A DNA stretch of 33,309 nucleotides from an uncultured Oscillospiraceae bacterium (lineage in GTDB: Bacteria; Bacillota; Clostridia; Oscillospirales; Ruminococcaceae), in the NCBI GenBank assembly GCA_910587465.1, contig CAJUMS010000016.1:1-33309 (forward strand), written 5' to 3'. The first letter of the stretch is position 1, and each line of letters begins with the position of its first letter. The notes below the pieces were generated by a model that was not told where the DNA came from, searched no databases, and saw only the letters and a program-made list of their open reading frames with translations. This document shows positions 1-7,535 of the stretch, one piece after another. A program made the translations under genes and the position numbers.

Positions 1-1
1 C

Positions 2-451
2 TGTGATATTGTCAACAGGAACTGGCGCAGTGTATATAACGGATTTGTCGACCCGCTTTTGTTGAATGACAAGGGCTGTGCGGAGCGTTCGCGCGAGCTT
101 ACTGCGGACTTCACATCGGGGCGGTTGACAGAACGAGTATGCGAAGAGGACGGCACTGTTATCGGAATGATATCCTTCGGTAAAACTGACGAGACCGACT
201 TTCCGAACGCGTTTGAGATATGGCGGCTGTATGTCACCGAAAACGCACAGGGCAGGGGAATAGGCGGCGAACTGCTCGATTATGCCGAAAAATATGCCGT
301 TACGCATGGATACGCCAAAGTTTTCATTTGGGCGTTCAAGGAGAATGCCGGAGCTGTCACATTTTATCGGCAGCACGGCTACATCGCCGATAAAGAAGTG
401 TATCTTGAGGACTACAAGGCGGTCGGAATAAGACTGGCGAAAAAGCTTTAA
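2..451 (+). CDS. GNAT-family N-acetyltransferase, 5' end cut by the window
   Basis: The C-terminal part of a GCN5-related acetyltransferase, which would move an acetyl group from acetyl-CoA to an amine; the substrate is unknown. The frame is open from base 2, giving CDIVNRNWRSVYNGFVDP, which resembles the start region of other GNATs (helix with NRNWRxxYNG), so the TTG at 59 is not the real start and the gene begins before the window. The acetyl-CoA loop (motif A) reads ENAQGRGIGGELL, preceded by the strand WRLYV; motif B follows as NAGAVTFYRQHGY. The length fits a normal GNAT lacking about 20 to 30 residues at the N-terminus. About 240 bases without a gene follow; they hold the gapdh promoter. 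Confidence 0.85.
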   Translation, partial: CDIVNRNWRSVYNGFVDPLLLNDKGCAERSRELTADFTSGRLTERVCEEDGTVIGMISFGKTDETDFPNAFEIWRLYVTENAQGRGIGGELLDYAEKYAVTHGYAKVFIWAFKENAGAVTFYRQHGYIADKEVYLEDYKAVGIRLAKKL

Positions 452-584
452 CGTCAAAATGTTGTATTCCAAAATCGCATACTGCAATATATAAAGTAGC
501 ATAACTGCCGCTGTTTTGTTAAAATTGCACAAAATCAACACTTGAAAATTTACATGCTCTTATTGGGAAATTTGGCAAAATCAC

Positions 585-613
585 TTGATAAAATTGCTAA
601 AATTTAGTATAAT
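585..613 (+). promoter_or_regulatory. Sigma-A promoter of gapdh
   Basis: TTGATA at 585-590 and a perfect TATAAT at 608-613, separated by 17 bases. It lies 80 bases before the gapdh start codon, so the transcript would have a leader of about 70 bases. Confidence 0.8.
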
Positions 614-628
614 ATTACTTGATAGGTA

Positions 629-654
629 ATATCACGCGATTTATCATGCGATAT
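629..654. promoter_or_regulatory. Imperfect 26-bp palindrome in the gapdh leader
   Basis: The two half-sites ATATCACGCGATT and (other strand) ATATCGCATGATA agree at 9 of 13 positions and share the outer ATATC. The element starts just after the expected transcription start of gapdh, where a repressor could act as a roadblock. No known regulator motif is recognised, so operator function is only a suggestion. Confidence 0.3.
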
Positions 655-692
655 GTCGCCAAAAATTTATAACTTTCAGGAGGATGATTCCA

Positions 693-1727
693 ATGGCAGT
701 TAAAGTTGCAATCAATGGTTTCGGAAGAATAGGACGCCTTGCGTTCAGACAGATGTTCGGCGCTGACGGCTACGAGGTAGTAGCTATCAACGATCTGACA
801 AAGCCCTCTATGCTGGCTAATCTTTTAAAGTATGATACCGCTCAGAAGGGTTACTGCGGCGTTATCGGCGAGAACCTTCACACGGTTTCCGCTGACGATG
901 AGGCTAATACCATCACCGTAGACGGCAAGACCCTCAAGATCTACGCGGAGAAGGACGCTAAGGATTGTCCTTGGGGCGATCTCGGCGTTGACGTAGTTCT
1001 CGAGTGCACAGGCTTCTACTGCTCCAAGGAGAAGAGCATGGCTCATATCAACGCAGGCGCTAAGAAGGTTGTTATCTCTGCTCCCGCGGGCAACGATCTC
1101 AAGACTATCGTATTCTCCGTAAACGAAAATACCCTGACTAAGGACGATCAGATCATTTCCGCAGCTTCCTGCACGACTAACTGTCTGGCTCCCATGGCTA
1201 AGGCTCTTAACGATTACGCTTCTATCCAGAGCGGTATTATGAGCACCATCCACGCTTACACGGGCGATCAGATGATTCTTGACGGTCCCCACAGAAAGGG
1301 CGATCTCAGACGTGCAAGAGCGGGTGCCGCTAACATCGTTCCCAACTCTACCGGTGCTGCTAAGGCTATCGGTTTGGTTATCCCCGAGCTGAACGGCAAA
1401 CTGATCGGTTCCGCACAGCGCGTTCCCGTTACTACCGGTTCCACAACTATCCTTACCGCTGTTGTTAAGGGTGCTGACGTGACCAAGGACGGTATCAACG
1501 CGGCTATGAAGGCTGCCGCTTCCGAGAGCTTCGGCTATAACGAGGATCAGATCGTTTCTTCCGATGTTATCGGTATGAGATACGGTTCTCTGTTTGACGC
1601 TACACAGACCATGGTTTCCAAGGTTTCCGATGACCTCTACGAGGTTCAGGTTGTTTCTTGGTACGACAACGAGAACTCCTACACCTCTCAGATGGTAAGA
1701 ACTATCAAGTATTTTGCTGAGCTGTAA
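693..1727 (+). CDS. gap: Glyceraldehyde-3-phosphate dehydrogenase, type I
   Basis: The cytosolic glycolytic enzyme that oxidises glyceraldehyde 3-phosphate to 1,3-bisphosphoglycerate with NAD+. The N-terminal Rossmann fold shows NGFGRIGR (residues 8-15) and NDLT with Asp34, the usual mark of NAD specificity. The active site is SCTTNC with Cys160, and the partner His187 is in HAYTGDQ. At 344 residues it has normal length. The start at 693 is chosen over the in-frame ATG at 684 because AGGAGG (678-683) lies 9 bases before 693 and overlaps the other candidate. It stands alone between its own promoter and terminator. Codon use is strongly biased (lysine almost always AAG), as expected for a highly expressed gene. 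Confidence 0.98.
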   Translation: MAVKVAINGFGRIGRLAFRQMFGADGYEVVAINDLTKPSMLANLLKYDTAQKGYCGVIGENLHTVSADDEANTITVDGKTLKIYAEKDAKDCPWGDLGVDVVLECTGFYCSKEKSMAHINAGAKKVVISAPAGNDLKTIVFSVNENTLTKDDQIISAASCTTNCLAPMAKALNDYASIQSGIMSTIHAYTGDQMILDGPHRKGDLRRARAGAANIVPNSTGAAKAIGLVIPELNGKLIGSAQRVPVTTGSTTILTAVVKGADVTKDGINAAMKAAASESFGYNEDQIVSSDVIGMRYGSLFDATQTMVSKVSDDLYEVQVVSWYDNENSYTSQMVRTIKYFAEL

Positions 1728-1742
1728 TCGCTAAGTAACATT

Positions 1743-1772
1743 TGCCCCCGAGGTCTCCTTGGGGGCATTTTT
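1743..1772 (+). terminator. Intrinsic terminator after gapdh
   Basis: An 11-base-pair stem with one G-U pair (TGCCCCCGAGG at 1743-1753 against CCTTGGGGGCA at 1757-1767), a three-base loop TCT and a run of five T. Confidence 0.92.
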
Positions 1773-1850
1773 GTTGGTAGTTATCGTATTCGCTTTGATA
1801 TGTGATTACCAATTGTTCCCATTTTCGTACTAAAAGCTCATTTTTCTCCA

Positions 1851-1879
1851 TTGACAAGATGATAATAATTTGATATAAT
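1851..1879 (+). promoter_or_regulatory. Consensus sigma-A promoter of the 1914-7500 operon
   Basis: A perfect TTGACA (1851-1856) and a perfect TATAAT (1874-1879) with a 17-base spacer, 35 bases before the first start codon. It is a strong promoter on paper and appears to be the only one for the five genes that follow. Confidence 0.88.
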
Positions 1880-1913
1880 TTAAGGTGAGGAATTTTAAAA
1901 AGGAGGTCACTGT

Positions 1914-2999
1914 GTGGAAAATGAAAATAATATAGAGCAGGCTCCCGTGATAACGGAAAGCAATATGTCCGCGGGTGAGACCGCGGTCGCCGTTGAGTCG
2001 GCGGAACAGACTTTCGATCATTCCGCGGTTCAACGACCGACAGCGGCTGCTATGACCGAGGAGGCGCGCGCGTATGCCGAGCAGACTGCCGCCGCCGAAA
2101 GAATGCAGGCGGAATTGGACGAACAGAACCGAAAAATGGACGAGCAGAACCAAAAGCTGCTAGACGCGCTTGACGAGGTGCTTGAAAAGCGCACCAAGGA
2201 AATGCACGAGCGGCAGAAGAATTCGCGTAACAAGGCGGAACGCGTCGCCGCGACTATAGTTAAGAAGGGCGTGGGATTCGTGTCGCTGGGGCTGATAATG
2301 ATCTTCCTCGGTATTGTGATGATAGTTTGTCTTTTCTCGCCCGCACCCGATTTTATGATCCCGCTTAAGCTGTCGCCGATATGCGCGGTACTTGTCGGTA
2401 TAGAGTTGCTGTTGAACCAGCTCATGACGCGCGGACACTTCCGCATAAATATCCCGAGCCTTGTCATTTCGGCTCTGTTGGTGGTTGGGTGCTGTTTTAT
2501 GTGCGTTAAGCTCAGCGGCATTTACAAGGAGGACAAGCAGGAGTATAACAACCGCACAATCGAGGCGGAGATATACGACAGAAGCTACAAGGAGCTGAGA
2601 TATGTCGCGGATATCGCGGATATCACGGTCGAGGTCGACCTTAATCCCGACGGCTCGGGACAAGCCAAGGGGGTTGACGCTCTGTCCACGGACGATCACG
2701 TTAACATCACTGTTGAGTTCGCGGGAGCATACAATTCGCAGAAGACGTTCGCCGCCGACTGTAAGAAGATATTGGACGGATACCGTATAATGGGTATCAA
2801 TGTCACGAATTTTTACTTCAAGAATTCGGGAGAGTTCCACTCGTTTGATCTCGCCGTAGAGGGACGCTACGCGCAGGATCAGTCCGAGAGCAAGCTCGCG
2901 GATGAGGTAAACTATGTTTATCTGGACGATGCGGATTATCTCGAGGATCTTGAGGACTACACCGAGGAAACCAAAGAAACGTCACAGGCAGAGACCTGA
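1914..2999 (+). CDS. Uncharacterised membrane protein with long charged N-terminal region
   Basis: No family is recognised. The 361-residue protein has three parts. Residues 1-115 are hydrophilic, and residues 42-110 are rich in Glu, Gln, Lys and Ala with heptad-like spacing (AERMQAELDEQNRKMDEQNQ), suggesting a coiled coil. Residues about 119-141, 150-171 and 181-203 are three membrane-spanning helices. Residues 204-361 form a soluble, acidic domain ending in a Glu/Asp-rich tail. The start is GTG 1914, seven bases after AGGAGG (1901-1906). It is the first gene of an operon; only 14 bases separate it from the LOTUS/DUF3825 gene, so the two products may work together, with this one as membrane anchor. 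That link is inferred from position alone. Confidence 0.8.
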   Translation: MENENNIEQAPVITESNMSAGETAVAVESAEQTFDHSAVQRPTAAAMTEEARAYAEQTAAAERMQAELDEQNRKMDEQNQKLLDALDEVLEKRTKEMHERQKNSRNKAERVAATIVKKGVGFVSLGLIMIFLGIVMIVCLFSPAPDFMIPLKLSPICAVLVGIELLLNQLMTRGHFRINIPSLVISALLVVGCCFMCVKLSGIYKEDKQEYNNRTIEAEIYDRSYKELRYVADIADITVEVDLNPDGSGQAKGVDALSTDDHVNITVEFAGAYNSQKTFAADCKKILDGYRIMGINVTNFYFKNSGEFHSFDLAVEGRYAQDQSESKLADEVNYVYLDDADYLEDLEDYTEETKETSQAET

Positions 3000-3013
3000 A
3001 TGAAAGGTATAAA

Positions 3014-5242
3014 ATGTTGACAAACGAAAAAAAGACAGAGCTTTATAACTGTATTATGAAGCAATTTCCCGACCCGGGACTGTATCGGGTATTGAGAGTG
3101 GGGGAGTGGCTGGTGACGAACGGTTATTCTCTCAATCGTCTCGGTTACGGCTCATTTAGGGAATTTGCGGAGGACTTTTCCGAAATGTTCTCTTTTCAGG
3201 ATGACAACAATAATGAATTTATCGAAATAAGAAGATGGCAAACAGGAGAAAAAAACATGATAAGCAGTATTGACACACAGCATCCTGCCGATAGCTTTTT
3301 CGGCTCGGGAAGCATAATTTTAAACGACGATATAATTGAAATGACGCAGCAATCGCTGTACGCGCTGACAAAGATACTCGCGAACGGCTATACCGTTCAG
3401 CAGATGAAGCAGGAGATATATCGTAAATTCGACGAGGCAAAGACCAATGGCAAGCTTAATTTTTTCGGTGAGCGCTATACGTTCCCGATAGACTACTGTC
3501 CCGACGGACTTCTGGTAAACGGCATAATAACCAAGAATTTAAGTCCGCGAGGAAAGAGCCTGTATTTCGCGTTTGACAAGACACAGATATACCGCACCTC
3601 CGCTCCCGAATACAGAAAGCCGCCGCATGCGGGTTCGATACCCGAGACGGACAAGGATATGCTGTACAAAATGCTGACGGATTATTTCCCGTGCAACAAG
3701 CAGTACCACATGGCGGCAGTCAGCAAGTTTTTATCCGACCGCGGCATTGACAGATCGAAGTACGGATTTTTCAAGATGAAGGAATTTCTTTCGGAGCTTG
3801 GGTTTATGAAAATGGAGGATACGGTGCTCGGAGGAGTGCCGCAGGTGATGATAACCATTATCCCGCGCAACGGTGAAAGCGATACCGTAAGCACTTATAC
3901 CGAAAGCCCCGAGCCAGTCCGCCGCGTAACGGAGAGCATCGACGTGAATTCCGTACCCGGGGGCCGACTGACCGATTTCTGCAACCTGCCTATTAAGCCT
4001 ATGGGAATACTGGAGAAATATCTGCACGACAAGGGAATGAAAGCCGATTTTTCGATAGTTGTGCGCAGCATCTCGGAGGACTATGACCGTGCCCGCGCCG
4101 AGGGCAGTGTGCGTATTCACGATACAAAGCTGATATTCCCCGTGCGGTATCTCAAGGAGGACGGCACGAGAATAGAACTTACGCTCAAGCCCAGCACTTA
4201 CGAAGGCAAAAAGTGGTTTCTCTATTACGTCGACACCGTTCCGCATGACAGGAACGCTCACTTCAACGACCCGGGCAGACAGCTCGAGAGCTTTGCGTTC
4301 CTCGGGAGCTGGTCGAATTTCCTCACCGAGCTTGCGGCAAAGGCAGTCGACGAGGAATGGGATTTCAGCAGCGCGCCTATTAAGAACCATCAGATATTAA
4401 TGCAATACATCAAGTACACGTTCAGCCGCCTTATGCGCGAGAAGAAGGTGTGCATTTCGCAGGACAGGCAGTTTGCCGCATTCAATACGGGGCTTGCGGA
4501 CAATCATTACGACGATATCTACGCGTGCTTTCTGCCCAACGACCCGGACAGCGGTACGGAATGGAAGTTTATCGGTTTCTGTACGGCTGCCTCGGGCGGT
4601 CTCGGAAAGCAGCTCGTCAACTATTTCAATCCGCTGCCGCTGCCGCCGTCCTATTTTAAGCGCAACGAGGACTTGTTCTTCGACCACACCAAGCAACTCC
4701 ACACCGATTTTGAGCACATCATCATCGACAACATAAAGCGCCTGCCGCTCCAATTCCTGTACGACCAGTTTTTCGACAACGCAGAGGCTCGTCAGCTCGT
4801 TGAGGACATCCGAGCGTGCGGACACGACCGCGAGGAGCGCGAGCGCCGCGACGAGATGTTTGCCCGCCTCAAGAATATAATCCGCGACAACAGCCGTTTG
4901 TTTATGCGCATACAGAACCGTCTCAAGGACTCGATAGAGCTTGCGAGAAAGCGCGTTCGGTGGAACTACAAGACCGCCGTGCCGTCGTATTTCCCGAAAA
5001 GGGACAGCATGTCGCTTATGCTTCCTCTGGCGTTGCAGGACGAGAGCAGACCAGACGTTGCGCTGGTCGTTGAGCTTACCCGCTCGGGGAGCTATCAGGG
5101 TCAGACAATACTCACGCTGCCGCAGGCGTATATCGACGCGCGGCTGATGTGCCGTATCACGGGAGACTGGCTCACGCCGTCGCAGGTAGTCAACACCAAC
5201 AGCGCCGAGCCGGACGAGGACGAGCTGGAGGAGACCGAATGA
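3014..5242 (+). CDS. LOTUS (OST-HTH) and DUF3825 domain protein, putative RNA-binding
   Basis: A 742-residue soluble protein with a repeated layout. Residues about 8-75 (with VGEWLVTNGYSLNRLGYGSF) and 213-283 (with VSKFLSDRGIDRSKYGFFKM) fit the LOTUS/OST-HTH winged-helix fold. Each is followed by a similar beta-rich segment: about 95-195 has GERYTFPIDY and 315-408 has DTKLIFPVRY, each then continuing to an aromatic-rich strand and DK/DT. Residues about 425-721 match DUF3825 (FNTGLADNHYDDIYACF at 490-506, SYQGQTILTLPQAYIDARL at 693-711, closing DWLTP). An acidic tail ends the protein. LOTUS domains are known RNA binders, so an RNA-related role is likely, but the function of DUF3825 is unknown. 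The ribosome site (GAAAGG) is weak, suggesting coupling to the gene before. Domain calls are from memory of the families. Confidence 0.8.
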   Translation: MLTNEKKTELYNCIMKQFPDPGLYRVLRVGEWLVTNGYSLNRLGYGSFREFAEDFSEMFSFQDDNNNEFIEIRRWQTGEKNMISSIDTQHPADSFFGSGSIILNDDIIEMTQQSLYALTKILANGYTVQQMKQEIYRKFDEAKTNGKLNFFGERYTFPIDYCPDGLLVNGIITKNLSPRGKSLYFAFDKTQIYRTSAPEYRKPPHAGSIPETDKDMLYKMLTDYFPCNKQYHMAAVSKFLSDRGIDRSKYGFFKMKEFLSELGFMKMEDTVLGGVPQVMITIIPRNGESDTVSTYTESPEPVRRVTESIDVNSVPGGRLTDFCNLPIKPMGILEKYLHDKGMKADFSIVVRSISEDYDRARAEGSVRIHDTKLIFPVRYLKEDGTRIELTLKPSTYEGKKWFLYYVDTVPHDRNAHFNDPGRQLESFAFLGSWSNFLTELAAKAVDEEWDFSSAPIKNHQILMQYIKYTFSRLMREKKVCISQDRQFAAFNTGLADNHYDDIYACFLPNDPDSGTEWKFIGFCTAASGGLGKQLVNYFNPLPLPPSYFKRNEDLFFDHTKQLHTDFEHIIIDNIKRLPLQFLYDQFFDNAEARQLVEDIRACGHDREERERRDEMFARLKNIIRDNSRLFMRIQNRLKDSIELARKRVRWNYKTAVPSYFPKRDSMSLMLPLALQDESRPDVALVVELTRSGSYQGQTILTLPQAYIDARLMCRITGDWLTPSQVVNTNSAEPDEDELEETE

Positions 5243-6234
5243 AAACGGTCACGGAGCGTCTTTCCGAGCTGAATTTAAAGGGCTGCAGGATTATTGACAC
5301 GGAGAGGTGGGGAGAGCGCTCCTTTGTGCTGAACGGAGAGTTTGCCGTAGGCGGTATCAAGTATTTTACGCTCTCCTTTGACGAAGGAGATTTCGGGGAG
5401 TTTGACAACTGCGCGGATGCGGTAATCGACGATCTGGATATCGTCAAGTACGGCGAACTGTACAGCGTGAAGTTATCGCTGAATATCGGCGGCGAAAAGC
5501 GCGATATCGTGTTCGTCTGCAAGCGTGCTGGCATAACCCCGAAAAAATACCGCGGAATGTCGCGGCGCAATATGTACGCAACATGGCTTAAGAGTTTAGA
5601 TGATTATGCCTATATTGAAAGCGAAAAATACTTTGATGACGAGGAAACGCACGAGTTTGACGAATTTACGCTGAACATTAAAAATTATTTGCACCGTGAC
5701 AGCAAAGTAGTCAGAAGTTTTGCGGTCTGCGAGCTGACGGGGGAGGGGCTGAAATATCGGTACCGTTCCACCTCGTACAGCAATCCGCACACCTTTTTCG
5801 ACATTATCAGTCATTCGAACGGACACCGCTATTTTCCGTTCCACATCGACCTTTACGGGATAAGCTATCTCGACGTTGACAGTGGTGAGGTATACCACTA
5901 CATTCCCGAGGGCTGCGAGCACGACGCGGACTGGGACTTCGGCGAATCATTCATAATTACCGATATCCACTACGACCCGCGCACGAACTTTATCGCTTAC
6001 GGCGGCTGTTACTGGGCTGGACCGTCCGACGTTATGGTCGGCGATTTCTCCAAGCCGCTGAACTTCGATCCGTACCTTGTAAGTGTAAACGAGTTTATTG
6101 ACCCCGAGTATGAGGAATGCTGGGAGCTTAGGTTTGTTCGGTTCGAGGAAAACGGCGTAGTTGTAAAGAACGAACATGGAACGGAGTTTTTTGTTGAATT
6201 CGACAAGATAAAGCAGCGTATGAAAGGAGAATAA
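5239..6234 (+). CDS. Hypothetical protein, operon gene 3
   Basis: A 331-residue soluble protein of no family I recognise. It has no signal peptide or membrane helix, is acidic and very rich in Tyr, Phe and Asp, and looks all-beta in its second half (repeated strands such as FPFHIDLYGISYLDVDSGEV and FIITDIHYDPRTNFIAYGG). These alternating strand and turn units recall small propeller or sandwich folds, but this is only an impression. The start ATG at 5239 overlaps the stop of the LOTUS/DUF3825 gene as ATGA; a longer in-frame reading from 5149 would lie inside that gene and is rejected. The overlap implies translational coupling and related function. Confidence 0.75.
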   Translation: MKTVTERLSELNLKGCRIIDTERWGERSFVLNGEFAVGGIKYFTLSFDEGDFGEFDNCADAVIDDLDIVKYGELYSVKLSLNIGGEKRDIVFVCKRAGITPKKYRGMSRRNMYATWLKSLDDYAYIESEKYFDDEETHEFDEFTLNIKNYLHRDSKVVRSFAVCELTGEGLKYRYRSTSYSNPHTFFDIISHSNGHRYFPFHIDLYGISYLDVDSGEVYHYIPEGCEHDADWDFGESFIITDIHYDPRTNFIAYGGCYWAGPSDVMVGDFSKPLNFDPYLVSVNEFIDPEYEECWELRFVRFEENGVVVKNEHGTEFFVEFDKIKQRMKGE

Positions 6235-6776
6235 TGCACTTTTTATGCCATTGCGGCTACGATATCCATGACACATCCGACTGCTTGTCCTACAAAGCGT
6301 GCCTGATTGCCGATCAAGACGAGGAGGAGCTTTGGGAGATACTTGAGAAGGGGGAAAAGCCGCATAATGACAAGATCGACATAGCCACTGAGGTAATGCG
6401 GCTGCTTCACCGTAATGTCTATCAATGTCCGAAGTGCGGACGTATTTTCATTGAGGACGCCGATGACGGTTACGAGCTGAAATGCTTTGAGCCTGCAGAA
6501 AATGTCAATAAGAAAATGTTGATTTCGGCTCACGGCGAGGACTGGCGCGGCTATCTCTACGCCGACTGGTATGACCCCAAGCCCGATTACTGCGAATATA
6601 AAGGGTTTATTACACCGCTGTGCAACGTTAAATTCGACGATCTTTTCTTCGATGACTACGATGCGTTTGAGCGGCGCTACTTCGAGATATTGGATGAAAT
6701 GATGGCAAGGAAGATACTCCGCCGCGCACGGTTAAACGTCAACCGCGAGATCAAGCATTCATGGGAGGATAAATGA
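6234..6776 (+). CDS. Hypothetical zinc-ribbon-like protein, operon gene 4
   Basis: A 180-residue protein of unknown function. Cys5-x-Cys7 near the start and Cys65-x2-Cys68 (YQCPKCGRIF) could bind one zinc ion as a ribbon; the two pairs are separated by an acidic helix region (residues 26-60). The C-terminal half (about 100-165) is rich in aromatic and acidic residues and ends in a basic helix (RKILRRARLNVNRE). The start ATG overlaps the previous stop as TAATG, after a good GAAAGGAG site, and its own stop overlaps the next start as ATGA. No enzyme motif is seen. Confidence 0.75.
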   Translation: MHFLCHCGYDIHDTSDCLSYKACLIADQDEEELWEILEKGEKPHNDKIDIATEVMRLLHRNVYQCPKCGRIFIEDADDGYELKCFEPAENVNKKMLISAHGEDWRGYLYADWYDPKPDYCEYKGFITPLCNVKFDDLFFDDYDAFERRYFEILDEMMARKILRRARLNVNREIKHSWEDK

Positions 6777-7500
6777 TAATTGACGCACATATGCACCTGC
6801 CAAGCGGTGAGCCCGATCTTGACAGCAAAAGACGGCGGCTGTTGTCCGATATTAGGGCGAACGGCGTTGATATAGGGATCGTTATCTCCGATTCGGAGTT
6901 GGAAAGCTTGATCGGTTCTATGGACGATTGTGCGGAGCTGTTTTCGGACTGCCCGAATGTATTCGTCGTCGCGGGGATAAGTCCGTACATAAATTACGGG
7001 AAGCAGCTCGAAAAGCTGAAAAAATATCTCACGCGCGGATTTTTCGTAGGCATTAAGCTGTATTGCGGTCACGAGCCGATCTATATCGACTACGGCGATC
7101 TGAAACCAATTTTTGGTCTTGCCGCAGAGTTTGACATTCCCGTGTTGTTTCATTCGGGTTGGGATAACGCGCAGTATGCCGTACCCGAAAGGGTAAAAGC
7201 CGCTGCTGCCACTGCTATTATCCGAAGCTCGCGGAATGCTTTGAAACGCTGAAAAGTTGCTCTAACGTATACTTTGATCTGTCGTCCGTCGCCGACGAGC
7301 CCGAAAAATGCCCATCAATCGCGGCAGTGTTGGAGCGATATATTCACGAAATGCCCGAACGCTTTATTTTCGGTTCGGATTACGGCTGCTGCGACCAACG
7401 GCAACATATCGACTTTATCAAGTCGTTGGATATCCCGTTGGATGGTCTGCAAGGTGTTTTATACGGAAACGCCGCGCGGATATATAAGATCACCCCATAA
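6773..7500 (+). pseudogene. TIM-barrel amidohydrolase-2/TatD-like gene, frame-shifted
   Basis: The start (MIIDAHMHLPSG, with metal-binding His6-x-His8) and the segments GIKLYCGHEP and LFHSGWDNAQY are typical of the metal-dependent amidohydrolase-2 or TatD family. The frame stops at 7252, but the rest of the same protein continues in another frame from about 7207: CHCYYPKLAECFETLK, then NVYFDLSS and FIFGSDYGCC with the expected metal His and Asp, ending in GNAARIYKITP and a stop at 7500. The strand normally found between VKAAAA and CHCYY also seems missing, so the lesion looks like a deletion of roughly 30 bases (not a multiple of three) inside a GCTGCTGCC-rich stretch near 7196-7210. Either a real pseudogene or an assembly fault. 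The ATG overlaps the previous gene as ATGA. Confidence 0.82.
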
Positions 7501-7502
7501 CA

Positions 7503-7533
7503 AAAGGCTATGCCGCTAAGCATAGCCTTTAAT
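7503..7533. terminator. Bidirectional intrinsic terminator
   Basis: AAAGGCTATG (7503-7512) pairs with CATAGCCTTT (7521-7530), with one further C-G pair inside. A and T runs flank both sides, so it can serve the plus-strand operon ending at 7500 and the minus-strand gene ending at 7536. Confidence 0.85.
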
Positions 7534-7535
7534 AT

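Noticed and set aside
825..1292. Minus-strand open frame inside gapdh
   Set aside because: Antisense shadow of a strongly biased, highly expressed gene; no ribosome site.
2160..2840. Minus-strand open frame opposite the membrane protein gene
   Set aside because: No promoter or ribosome site and no motif; it overlaps a gene with a clear promoter on the plus strand.
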